A stretch of 64,000 bases of DNA from Streptomyces rugosispiralis (lineage in GTDB: Bacteria > Actinomycetota > Actinomycetes > Streptomycetales > Streptomycetaceae). Numbering within the stretch: position 1 is the stretch's first letter; each line of letters begins with the position of its first letter. A model generated the notes under the pieces. It made no database searches, was not told the DNA's origin, and saw only the letters and a list, made by a program, of their open reading frames with translations. The position numbers and the translations under genes are program-made. The DNA lies in contig NZ_JANIAA010000007.1 of assembly GCF_024505145.1 (NCBI RefSeq), forward strand, positions 124,001-188,000, written 5' to 3'. Shown here one piece after another: positions 8,899 through 16,002 of the stretch.

Positions 8899-11800
8899 GT
8901 GAGGCGAAGCAAGCCGGACCCCGCGCAAGATGCGCGAGGGAACTTCACCCCGCCGCCGCGTACAGGCACCGCGGCGTCCTCCGCCGAGGCAGCGGAGCCA
9001 CCCACATCCAGTGGTGGCCGGATCTCCCCTCGGAACTGGCGGGTGCGCGGCCGGCTGTACGCGATCCTGCTCATCCCCGTGCTCGTCGCCCTGGTCTTCG
9101 GTGGCTTCCAGGTCGCCTCATCGGTCTCCACCTGGAACGAGGCGCGGGACGCCGAGCGCACCGCCCGGGTCGTCCGGGCCGCCACCACCTACGCCCACGC
9201 GCTGGTCAATGAGCGCGACTTGACCGCGGGCCCGCTGCTCAGCGGCACCAACGAGGCCACGGTGGCCAGGGCCCGCGCCGCCAGCGACGAGTCGAAGAAG
9301 GATTTCGACAAGGCCGTCGCCGACATGCCGCAGACGCCGACCCTGAAACGCCGCCTCAAAGCGTTCAGAGCCGCCGAACCGCAGCTGGCCGCCCTGCGCC
9401 GGAACGCCTACACCGACCGCCTCGGCGGGGTGAAGACCGAAGAGGGCTATGTCCTCGTCGAGCACGGGCTGACCGAGTTCGCCAATGAACTGGGCCTGGG
9501 CACCGGCAATATCACGTCATACGGACGTACCGTCTACGCGGTATCCCTGGCCAAGGGCGCGGAGTCGCTGCAGCGCTCGATCGGCACCCATCTGCTGGTG
9601 AAGCCCGGCCCGTCCGCGACCGACCGCAAGACCCAGCTCACCGCCTTCACCTCGTACGTCTACCTCGAGGGCATCGCGCTCGGGGAGTTCGAGGCCGCCG
9701 GCACCCCGCAGGACGTGACCCGGCTCGAGGACACCCTCACGTCGGCCGAGAAGCGTGCGCAGACGCAAATCGCCGAGGCGAAACGTAAGGCCGAGGCGGA
9801 CGGCAAGAAGTTCGCGGCGCCGCCCGGCATGGACCAGATGATCAAGGCCGTGGGCAGCGGTGCGAGCCCCTCCGCGCTGGCCGCCCAGGGGATCACCCCG
9901 GACGCCTGGTTCAACGCCTCCACGATCAAGTTCAACGCCTACCGGGACGTCGAGCAGACCCTGGTGAACAAGGCCGTGGACGAGGCGGCGCAGATCTCCT
10001 CGGACGCCCGCCGCGATGCGATCGTGAACGGCGCGATCGTGGTGCTGGCGCTCCTCGCCGCCTTCTTCGTGGCCGCCCGGATGGCGCGCTCGATGAGCCA
10101 TTCGATGCGGCAACTGCGCAACGCCGCCTTCGACGTCGCCGAGAAGCGGCTGCCGGCGGTGGTCGACCAGCTCTCCCGCACCGACCCCGGACGGGTGGAC
10201 ACCCGGGTCAGCCCGATACCGATCAACACCCGGGACGAGATCGGCGAGGTGGCCCGCGCCTTCGACCAGGTGCACCGCGAGGCGATCCGGCTCGCGGCCG
10301 AGCAGGCGATGCTGCGCGGCGGCGTCAACGCGATCTTCACAAACCTTTCCAGTCGCAACCAGGGACTGATCGAGCGGCAGCTGACCCTGATCTCCGAACT
10401 GGAGAACCGGGAGGCCGATCCGGACCAGCTGGAGCACCTCTTCCGGCTGGACCACCTGGCCACCCGCATGCGGCGCAACGGCGAGAACCTCCTGATCCTC
10501 GCGGGCGAGGAGCCCGGCCGCCGGTGGAACCAGCCGGTGCCGCTGATCGACGTGTTGCGGGCCGCCTCCTCCGAGGTGGAGTCCTACGAGCGGATCGAGC
10601 TGGCCGGGGTCTCCGAGAGCGAGATCCACGGCACCGCGGTGACCGACCTGGTGCACCTCCTGGCCGAGCTGCTGGAGAACGCCACGACCTTCTCCTCCCC
10701 GCACACCAAGGTGCGGGTCACCTCGACCCGGCTGCCCGACGGCCGGGTGGTGGTGGAGATCCACGACAAGGGCATCGGCCTCACCGCCGAGGACTTCGCC
10801 GACATCAACCACAAGCTGGCCAATCCGCCGACGGTGGACGCCTCGGTGTCCCAGCGCATGGGCCTGTTCGTGGTCGGCCGCCTCGCCGACCGGCACGGCA
10901 TCCGGGTCCAGCTGCGCCCCTCCGGGGAACAGACGGGCACCACCTCGCTGGTGATGCTGCCCGAGGCGATCACCCACGGCGGTGGCGGCGAGGAGCTGCC
11001 CCAGGACGACTTCACGGTCTCCCGGATCGTCCCCGAGCCGCGGCCCGCGCCCGTCTACGAGGACGTCGGCGAGCTGTCCTCGCGCACCGCCGCCGAGCTG
11101 GGCTTCGACGACTCCGCCTACGACCGGGACCAGGGGCAGAACCAGTTCCAGGGTCAGTACAGCGGAATGGGGGCCACCCCGCCCGAGCAGGATCCGCGGC
11201 ATGACCAGGCCGCCTCCAATCCGTTGGCGCAGTCCTCGTACCAGAATTCCGCCTTTACGCAACCGGAAGCGGATTACACAACTCAAACGGAATCCGAACA
11301 GCAGCCGTATATCGGCTACAACTCACCCTCTCAGCAGGGAGAGTGGGGCGATTCCGGATCTTTCGAGATGCCCTTCGCGTCGCAGTTCGGGACCGAAGCG
11401 GAATCAGGACCCAGCGCTCCCGAAGTTTCTCGGGACCGCGTAGAGTTCCACCGTCCGGGCCCTTCCCCGAGCGGAATCCACTCGATGACCGACGCCGGGC
11501 TTCCGCGTCGTGACAAGCAGTGGCAGCCGTCCGGGGAGACGGGGGCACAGGGGATGGTCGGGGACCCGGCGGCGCCCGCGGCGCCGGAGCGGCCCTATCA
11601 GGCTCCCCAGCAGCAGGAGGACGGTGCCCCGTGGCAGTCGGAGAACGACCAGCGCTGGCACCGTGCCGAGCGGCTGCGGGAGCCGACGGCCGGCGGAGTC
11701 ACATCGTCCGGCCTGCCCCGCCGGGTGCCCAAGGCCAATCTGGTCGAGGGCGCCGCGGAGCCGACCGGACAGGGCGGCCCCCAGGTCTCCCGCGCCCCGG

Positions 11801-11937
11801 AGGACGTCCGCGGCAGGCTGAGCAACCTGCGCCGCGGCGTCCAGCGGGGGCGCGACGCGAGATCCGGGACCCCCGGGCGTGACCAGCATGACCAACAGGG
11901 CTTCGGCCCCGGCAGCACCTACGATCAGGAGCGTTAG
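8899..11937 (+). CDS. cvnA2: Conservon sensor histidine kinase-like protein CvnA (second copy)
   Basis: This paralogue of the upstream CvnA starts at GTG 8899 (reading MRRSKPDPAQ) after GAGAGG, giving about 1012 residues. Membrane helices lie at about 52-70 and 374-394, with a nitrate/nitrite-sensing-type extracytoplasmic helical domain (NERDLTAGPLLSG) between them. The cytoplasmic part has FRLDHLATRMRRNGENL, N box LLAELLENATTF, IHDKGIGL and QRMGLFVVGRL. The C-terminal tail is Gln/Glu/Ser-rich, without the GPGDTGEF repeats of the first copy. It ends in the same conserved block, SSGLPRRVPKANLVEGAA through TYDQER. The kinase cores are very similar while sensor and linker have diverged, implying different inputs to similar partners. 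I call it cvnA2 by position. Confidence 0.93.
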   Translation: MRRSKPDPAQDARGNFTPPPRTGTAASSAEAAEPPTSSGGRISPRNWRVRGRLYAILLIPVLVALVFGGFQVASSVSTWNEARDAERTARVVRAATTYAHALVNERDLTAGPLLSGTNEATVARARAASDESKKDFDKAVADMPQTPTLKRRLKAFRAAEPQLAALRRNAYTDRLGGVKTEEGYVLVEHGLTEFANELGLGTGNITSYGRTVYAVSLAKGAESLQRSIGTHLLVKPGPSATDRKTQLTAFTSYVYLEGIALGEFEAAGTPQDVTRLEDTLTSAEKRAQTQIAEAKRKAEADGKKFAAPPGMDQMIKAVGSGASPSALAAQGITPDAWFNASTIKFNAYRDVEQTLVNKAVDEAAQISSDARRDAIVNGAIVVLALLAAFFVAARMARSMSHSMRQLRNAAFDVAEKRLPAVVDQLSRTDPGRVDTRVSPIPINTRDEIGEVARAFDQVHREAIRLAAEQAMLRGGVNAIFTNLSSRNQGLIERQLTLISELENREADPDQLEHLFRLDHLATRMRRNGENLLILAGEEPGRRWNQPVPLIDVLRAASSEVESYERIELAGVSESEIHGTAVTDLVHLLAELLENATTFSSPHTKVRVTSTRLPDGRVVVEIHDKGIGLTAEDFADINHKLANPPTVDASVSQRMGLFVVGRLADRHGIRVQLRPSGEQTGTTSLVMLPEAITHGGGGEELPQDDFTVSRIVPEPRPAPVYEDVGELSSRTAAELGFDDSAYDRDQGQNQFQGQYSGMGATPPEQDPRHDQAASNPLAQSSYQNSAFTQPEADYTTQTESEQQPYIGYNSPSQQGEWGDSGSFEMPFASQFGTEAESGPSAPEVSRDRVEFHRPGPSPSGIHSMTDAGLPRRDKQWQPSGETGAQGMVGDPAAPAAPERPYQAPQQQEDGAPWQSENDQRWHRAERLREPTAGGVTSSGLPRRVPKANLVEGAAEPTGQGGPQVSRAPEDVRGRLSNLRRGVQRGRDARSGTPGRDQHDQQGFGPGSTYDQER

Positions 11938-11938
11938 T

Positions 11939-12361
11939 GTGAGCCCGATGAGCCAGGCGGCGCAGAACCTGAACTGGTTGATCACGAACTTCGTGGACAA
12001 CACCCCCGGGGTGTCCCACACGGTGGTGGTCTCCGCCGACGGACTCCTTCTGGCGATGTCCGAAGGCTTCCCCCGTGACCGAGCCGATCAACTGGCGGCG
12101 GTGGCCTCCGGCCTGACCTCGCTCACCTCCGGAGCCTCCCGCATCTTCGAAGGCGGCGTGGTCAACCAGACCGTCGTCGAAATGGAACGAGGCTTCCTCT
12201 TCATCATGTCCATCTCCGACGGATCCTCCCTCGCCGTGCTCGCCCACCCCGAGTGCGACATCGGCCTCGTCGGCTACGAGATGGCCCTGCTGGTCGATCG
12301 CGCGGGCAACGTCCTCACCCCGGATCTCCGCGCGGAATTGCAGGGCAGTCTTCTCAACTAG
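11939..12361 (+). CDS. cvnB2: Roadblock/LC7-domain protein CvnB (second copy)
   Basis: The 140-residue Roadblock/LC7 protein starts at GTG 11939, one base after the cvnA2 stop, with AGGAG about 8 nt upstream. A longer in-frame reading from 11879 overlaps cvnA2 and is not preferred. The protein is identical to the first CvnB over all 140 residues. The DNA is identical over 11969-12324, then diverges in synonymous positions for the last 36 nt. Because the two sensors and the two CvnC N-termini differ clearly, this identity points to recent gene conversion or very strong constraint. The predicted role is regulation of the CvnD GTPase. Confidence 0.95.
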   Translation: MSPMSQAAQNLNWLITNFVDNTPGVSHTVVVSADGLLLAMSEGFPRDRADQLAAVASGLTSLTSGASRIFEGGVVNQTVVEMERGFLFIMSISDGSSLAVLAHPECDIGLVGYEMALLVDRAGNVLTPDLRAELQGSLLN

Positions 12362-12379
12362 CAAACATGGAGTGCGTTT

Positions 12380-12411
12380 CGCGCCACCGCGCCATAGGGT
12401 GCGGTGGCGCG
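12380..12411 (+). promoter_or_regulatory. Intercistronic hairpin between cvnB2 and cvnC2
   Basis: A perfect 11-bp stem, CGCGCCACCGC (12380-12390) with GCGGTGGCGCG (12401-12411), starts 18 bp after the cvnB2 stop. There is no T-run. It is unrelated in sequence to the hairpin at 7503-7526 but occupies the same gene boundary. Confidence 0.6.
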
Positions 12412-12443
12412 ACCGGCAAGACAGGCGAGTTGGAGGAGGACAC

Positions 12444-13106
12444 GTGGCAACGCCCCCTAGCGGATATCCGTACGCCCACGGGCAGCCGTCCGAGCCGCGC
12501 GGAGAGGGCCCAGTGAAGCGCTACAACTTCCCCTCCGCACCCAGCCGCCAGGCCCGCTCTCCACAGCAGCCGGAGCCCCAGCGGGAGCAGCAGCCCCCGC
12601 GGCGGCAGCCGCAGCGGCCCCAGCAACAGCCGTACACGCCCTCCTACGCGCCTCCCGGACCGTCGGAGGGATCCTGGTACGACGCGCCGCCCGCGCCCCG
12701 TATCGAGCCCGTACAGCCGCCTGAGCGCCCCGCCCCGGAACCTTCCTCCCCCGCGGGCGGCACTCATAACCCTCTGGTGCGCCCGTACGCCATGACAGGG
12801 GGCCGGACCCGGCCCCGGTACCAGCTCGCCATCGAGGCGCTGGTGCACACCACGGCCGACCCCGCTCAGCTCCAGGGCCAACTGCCCGAGCACCAGCGGA
12901 TCTGCCAACTGTGCCGCGAGATCAAGTCGGTCGCCGAGATCTCCGCACTGCTCACCATTCCTCTCGGCGTAGCCCGCATCCTCGTAGCCGACCTGGCCGA
13001 GGCGGGGCTCGTCGCGATCCATCAGCCCGGCGGCGACGAGTCCGCCGGCGGTCAGCCTGACGTGACACTGCTCGAAAGGGTGCTCAGTGGACTTCGCAAG
13101 CTCTAG
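12444..13106 (+). CDS. cvnC2: DUF742 protein CvnC (second copy)
   Basis: This DUF742 protein of 220 residues starts at GTG 12444 with GGAGGAGGA just upstream. An upstream in-frame ATG at 12372 lies within the hairpin region and has no ribosome site. The N-terminal 105 or so residues are a Pro/Gln-rich low-complexity leader (many PQQ, QPP), much longer than in the first copy. The DUF742 core then follows: LVRPYAMTGGRTRPRYQLAIEALV, HQRICQLCREIKSVAEISALL and IPLGVARILVADLAEAGLV, ending LERVLSGLRKL. It overlaps cvnD2 by 20 nt exactly as in the first conservon. The variable leader may tune partner choice (inference). Confidence 0.93.
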   Translation: MATPPSGYPYAHGQPSEPRGEGPVKRYNFPSAPSRQARSPQQPEPQREQQPPRRQPQRPQQQPYTPSYAPPGPSEGSWYDAPPAPRIEPVQPPERPAPEPSSPAGGTHNPLVRPYAMTGGRTRPRYQLAIEALVHTTADPAQLQGQLPEHQRICQLCREIKSVAEISALLTIPLGVARILVADLAEAGLVAIHQPGGDESAGGQPDVTLLERVLSGLRKL

Positions 13107-13665
13107 CGGTGCAGCCCGCTCCACCACCTCCGCGAAAATCGTGGTGGCGGGCGGCTTCGGCGTGGGCAAGACCACGTTCGTCGGCGCGGTCTCGGAGATC
13201 AACCCGCTGCGCACCGAAGCCGTGATGACCTCCGCCTCGGCGGGGATCGACGATCTCACCCACGCGCCGGACAAGACCACCACCACGGTGGCCATGGACT
13301 TCGGCCGCATCACGCTGGACCAGGACCTGATCCTGTACCTGTTCGGCACGCCCGGCCAGGACCGCTTCTGGTTCATGTGGGACGACCTGGTCCGGGGTGC
13401 CATCGGCGCGGTCGTCCTGGTGGACACCCGCCGCCTCGCCGACTGCTTCCCGGCGGTCGACTACTTCGAGAACTCCGGGCTGCCGTTCGTCATCGCCCTC
13501 AACGGCTTCGACGGGCACCAGCCCTACAACCCCGAAGAGGTCCGCGAGGCCCTGCAGATCGGCCCCGACGCGCCGATCATCACCACCGATGCCCGCCACC
13601 GCAGCGAGGCCAAGAGCGCGCTGATCACCCTGGTCGAGCACGCGCTGATGGCCCGGCTGCGGTAG
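13087..13665 (+). CDS. cvnD2: Conservon small GTPase CvnD (second copy)
   Basis: This 192-residue GTPase starts at GTG 13087 inside the 3' end of cvnC2. It carries the same nucleotide-binding signature as its paralogue: P-loop GGFGVGKTT, FGTPGQDRF and NGFD. Differences from the first copy cluster in residues 9-15 and near the switch-I region (DLTHAPDK against DLSHVQDK), with a few conservative changes elsewhere. Transcription ends at a strong hairpin 22 bp downstream. Because the GTPases are so alike, cross-talk between the two conservons is possible (inference). Confidence 0.96.
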   Translation: MDFASSSGAARSTTSAKIVVAGGFGVGKTTFVGAVSEINPLRTEAVMTSASAGIDDLTHAPDKTTTTVAMDFGRITLDQDLILYLFGTPGQDRFWFMWDDLVRGAIGAVVLVDTRRLADCFPAVDYFENSGLPFVIALNGFDGHQPYNPEEVREALQIGPDAPIITTDARHRSEAKSALITLVEHALMARLR

Positions 13666-13687
13666 CCGAGGCCGCCCGCGGAAGCCA

Positions 13688-13722
13688 AAATCCCCTGCTC
13701 TCCGAAGGAGAACAGGGGATTT
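13688..13722. terminator. Strong bidirectional terminator between cvnD2 and accE
   Basis: AAATCCCCTGCTCTCC-GAA-GGAGAACAGGGGATTT is a 16-bp stem with a single mismatch and A/T flanks on both sides. It separates the convergent cvn2 and acc units. Confidence 0.85.
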
Positions 13723-13792
13723 GTGCGTTTCCGCGGCTTGGGGCGTTTCCGCGGCGGCGCCGGTGGGCGCTCGGCCCCCGGCGCCGGTGGGC

Positions 13793-14032
13793 TCAGCCCT
13801 GCCAGCTGTGCGGCGCGCTGAACGCCGGGCGGCGCTCCAGCCGGCGCCAGCGGGCGGCGCTGCGGCTCGGGCGGGTGGAGCCGGCGGTCCGGTGGGTGCC
13901 GGCGGCCGCGCGGGCGAGCAGCACCGCGGTGACCGCGGCGAGTTCCTCGGCGTCGGCGTGACCCTTCTCGACCCGGACCAGGGTGGCCGCCGCCGCGGCG
14001 GCGGGATCGGCGATATCGCTGGGTGTGCTCAC
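13793..14032 (-). CDS. accE: Acyl-CoA carboxylase epsilon subunit
   Basis: This 79-residue epsilon subunit stabilises the acyl-CoA carboxylase holoenzyme of actinomycetes. The GTG at 14032 has GGGAGAAGAG about 6 nt upstream, giving MSTPSDIADP; longer in-frame readings lack a ribosome site. The alanine-rich helix TLVRVEKGHADAEELAAVTAVLLAR is the typical epsilon core. The C-terminus ends PAFSAPHSWQG, matching the family pattern of a Trp near the end. It lies 55 bp downstream of the beta-subunit gene on the same strand. In S. coelicolor the equivalent pair functions with a biotinylated alpha subunit encoded elsewhere; none is in this window. Confidence 0.9.
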   Translation of the reverse strand: MSTPSDIADPAAAAAATLVRVEKGHADAEELAAVTAVLLARAAAGTHRTAGSTRPSRSAARWRRLERRPAFSAPHSWQG

Positions 14033-14087
14033 GGTGTTCTCTTCTCCCTTGTCGCGCGGGTCCCGCGCGAGGTCATGAACGTGAGGG

Positions 14088-15671
14088 TTACTGCGGCGGG
14101 TTGCCGTGCTTGCGGGACGGCAGGTCGGCGTGCTTGTCGCGCAGCATCGCCAGGGAGCGGATGAGGACCTCACGGGTTTCGGTCGGGTCGATCACATCGT
14201 CGACCAGCCCCCGCTCGGCCGCGTAGTACGGGTGCATCAGCTCGGACTTGTACTCCTTGACCATGCGGGCGCGCATGGCCTCGGGGTCGTCGGCGCCGGC
14301 GATCTGACGGCGGAAGATCACGTTGGCGGCGCCCTCGGCACCCATCACCGCGATCTCGTTGGTCGGCCAGGCGTAGGTCAGGTCGGCCCCGATGGACTGG
14401 GAGTCCATCACGATGTAGGCGCCGCCGTACGCCTTGCGCAGGATGACGGAGATCCGCGGCACGGTGGCGTTGCAGTACGCGTACAGCATCTTGGCGCCGT
14501 GCCGGATGATCCCGCCGTGCTCCTGGTCCACACCGGGCAGGAAGCCGGGCACGTCGAGGAAGGTGACCAGCGGGATGTTGAAGGCGTCGCACATCTGGAT
14601 GAAGCGCGCGGACTTCTCCGACGCCTCGATGTCCAGCACCCCGGCCAGCGACTGCGGCTGGTTGGCGATGATGCCGACCACCTGGCCGTCGAGCCGGGTC
14701 AGCGCGCAGATGATGTTGGTCGCCCAGCGTTCGTGGACCTCGAGGTACTCACCGTCGTCGACGATCTCCTCGATGACCTTGCGCATGTCGTACGGCCGGT
14801 TGCCGTCGGCCGGGACGAGGTCCAGCAGCGAGTCGCCGCGCCGGGAGGCCGGGTCGTCGGACTCGACGGTCGGCGGGTTCTCGCGGTTGTTCTGCGGCAG
14901 CAGCGACAGGAGGTAGCGGACCTCCTCGAGGCAGGTCTCCTCGTCGTCGTAGGCGAAGTGACACACACCCGAGGTCTCGGCGTGCACATCCGCGCCGCCC
15001 AGTCCGTTCTGGCTGACCTTCTCGCCCGTCACCGCCTGGACCACATCGGGTCCGGTGATGAACATCTGCGAGGTCTCCCGGACCATGAAGACGAAGTCCG
15101 TCAGCGCCGGGGAGTACGCCGCGCCGCCCGCGCACGGGCCGAGCATCACGCTGATCTGGGGGATGACACCGGACGCCTTGGTGTTCCGCTGGAAGATGCC
15201 GCCGTAACCGGCGAGCGCCGAGACGCCCTCCTGGATACGGGCGCCGGCGCCGTCGTTGAGGGACACCAGCGGCGCCCCGGCCGAGATGGCCATGTCCATG
15301 ATCTTGTGGATCTTGGTCGCGTGGGCCTCCCCCAGCGCCCCGCCGAAGATCCTGAAGTCGTGTGCGTAGACGAACACCGTCCGTCCGTGGACGGTCCCCC
15401 AGCCGGTGACGACACCGTCGGTGTAAGGCTTCTTGGCCTCGAGACCGAACCCGGTCGCACGATGCCGCCGCAGCGGCTCCACTTCGTTGAAGGACCCCTC
15501 GTCAAGCAGCAGATCGATCCGCTCGCGAGCCGTCAGCTTCCCCTTGGCCTTCTGAGCCTCGGTCGCCCGCTCGCTCGGGCCGCGCCGAGCCTGCTCGCGA
15601 ATCGCGTGCAGCTCGGCGACGCGCCCGCGAACGTCACTCGCCTCAGCAGGCGCACCTTCGAGATTGGTCAT
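14088..15671 (-). CDS. accB: Acyl-CoA carboxylase beta subunit (acetyl-CoA type)
   Basis: This carboxyltransferase beta subunit transfers CO2 from biotin to an acyl-CoA, making malonyl-CoA or methylmalonyl-CoA. The start chosen is ATG 15671 (MTNLEGAPAE), giving 527 residues; an upstream in-frame start at 15713 has no ribosome site. Family signatures KLTARERIDLLLDEGSF, GARIQEGV and LGPCAGGAAYSPA are present. At residue 420 the sequence reads GGAYIVMDS. Structural work on the S. coelicolor enzymes made this position (Asp422 in PccB, Ile422 in AccB) the determinant of substrate choice. Ile here therefore predicts acceptance of acetyl-CoA as well as propionyl-CoA. The accE gene follows. Confidence 0.93.
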   Translation of the reverse strand: MTNLEGAPAEASDVRGRVAELHAIREQARRGPSERATEAQKAKGKLTARERIDLLLDEGSFNEVEPLRRHRATGFGLEAKKPYTDGVVTGWGTVHGRTVFVYAHDFRIFGGALGEAHATKIHKIMDMAISAGAPLVSLNDGAGARIQEGVSALAGYGGIFQRNTKASGVIPQISVMLGPCAGGAAYSPALTDFVFMVRETSQMFITGPDVVQAVTGEKVSQNGLGGADVHAETSGVCHFAYDDEETCLEEVRYLLSLLPQNNRENPPTVESDDPASRRGDSLLDLVPADGNRPYDMRKVIEEIVDDGEYLEVHERWATNIICALTRLDGQVVGIIANQPQSLAGVLDIEASEKSARFIQMCDAFNIPLVTFLDVPGFLPGVDQEHGGIIRHGAKMLYAYCNATVPRISVILRKAYGGAYIVMDSQSIGADLTYAWPTNEIAVMGAEGAANVIFRRQIAGADDPEAMRARMVKEYKSELMHPYYAAERGLVDDVIDPTETREVLIRSLAMLRDKHADLPSRKHGNPPQ

Positions 15672-16002
15672 GCAATGACGGTACGTTCCCGGACCCCCGG
15701 AAACGCATGTCAATTCCCTACAACGTCAGGGGCGTTTTGGTGGGCAGGCGGAACAGAACTGGACAGCGGCTTTCTCACTACCTGGTGTCCTAAAGGACTA
15801 TCGCCCCTGTCGGCACCCCACAAACCTCCAGGCTGTGACGGTGCGGGGGGCGGGCGCGACCACCCGGATGGGCGCCGTCCGCCGGAGCGGCCGTGCGGCC
15901 GGATCGGGCAACGGAGCACGTCGGCCCGCGCTCCGCTCCCCGAACCCTACTCCGGCGGCCGCCGGAGCCGCATCATCCGCATATTCCGCAGTCCGGCCGG
16001 CG
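15672..16002 (-). promoter_or_regulatory. Intergenic region between cimA and accB
   Basis: This 331-bp gap lies downstream of cimA and upstream of accB (both minus). It should carry the accB promoter. A TTGACA hexamer is readable on the minus strand about 40 bp before the accB ATG, but no matching -10 is obvious. A palindromic hairpin at 15950-15967 lies near the cimA end. No open frame looks coding. Confidence 0.45.
15950..15967 (-). terminator. Probable cimA terminator hairpin
   Basis: CTCCGGC-GGCC-GCCGGAG is a perfect palindrome about 35 bp past the cimA stop codon. Confidence 0.45.

Noticed and set aside
11879..11938. Upstream extension of cvnB2 by 20 residues
   Set aside because: It would overlap the cvnA2 3' end. 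GTG 11939 has correctly spaced AGGAG and matches the start of the identical paralogue.
12372..12443. Upstream start of cvnC2
   Set aside because: The codons lie in the intercistronic hairpin with no ribosome site. GTG 12444 follows GGAGGAGGA.
15670..15720. TTGACA on the minus strand before accB as a full promoter
   Set aside because: No -10-like hexamer at 16-19 bp; kept only as a note in the intergenic entry.
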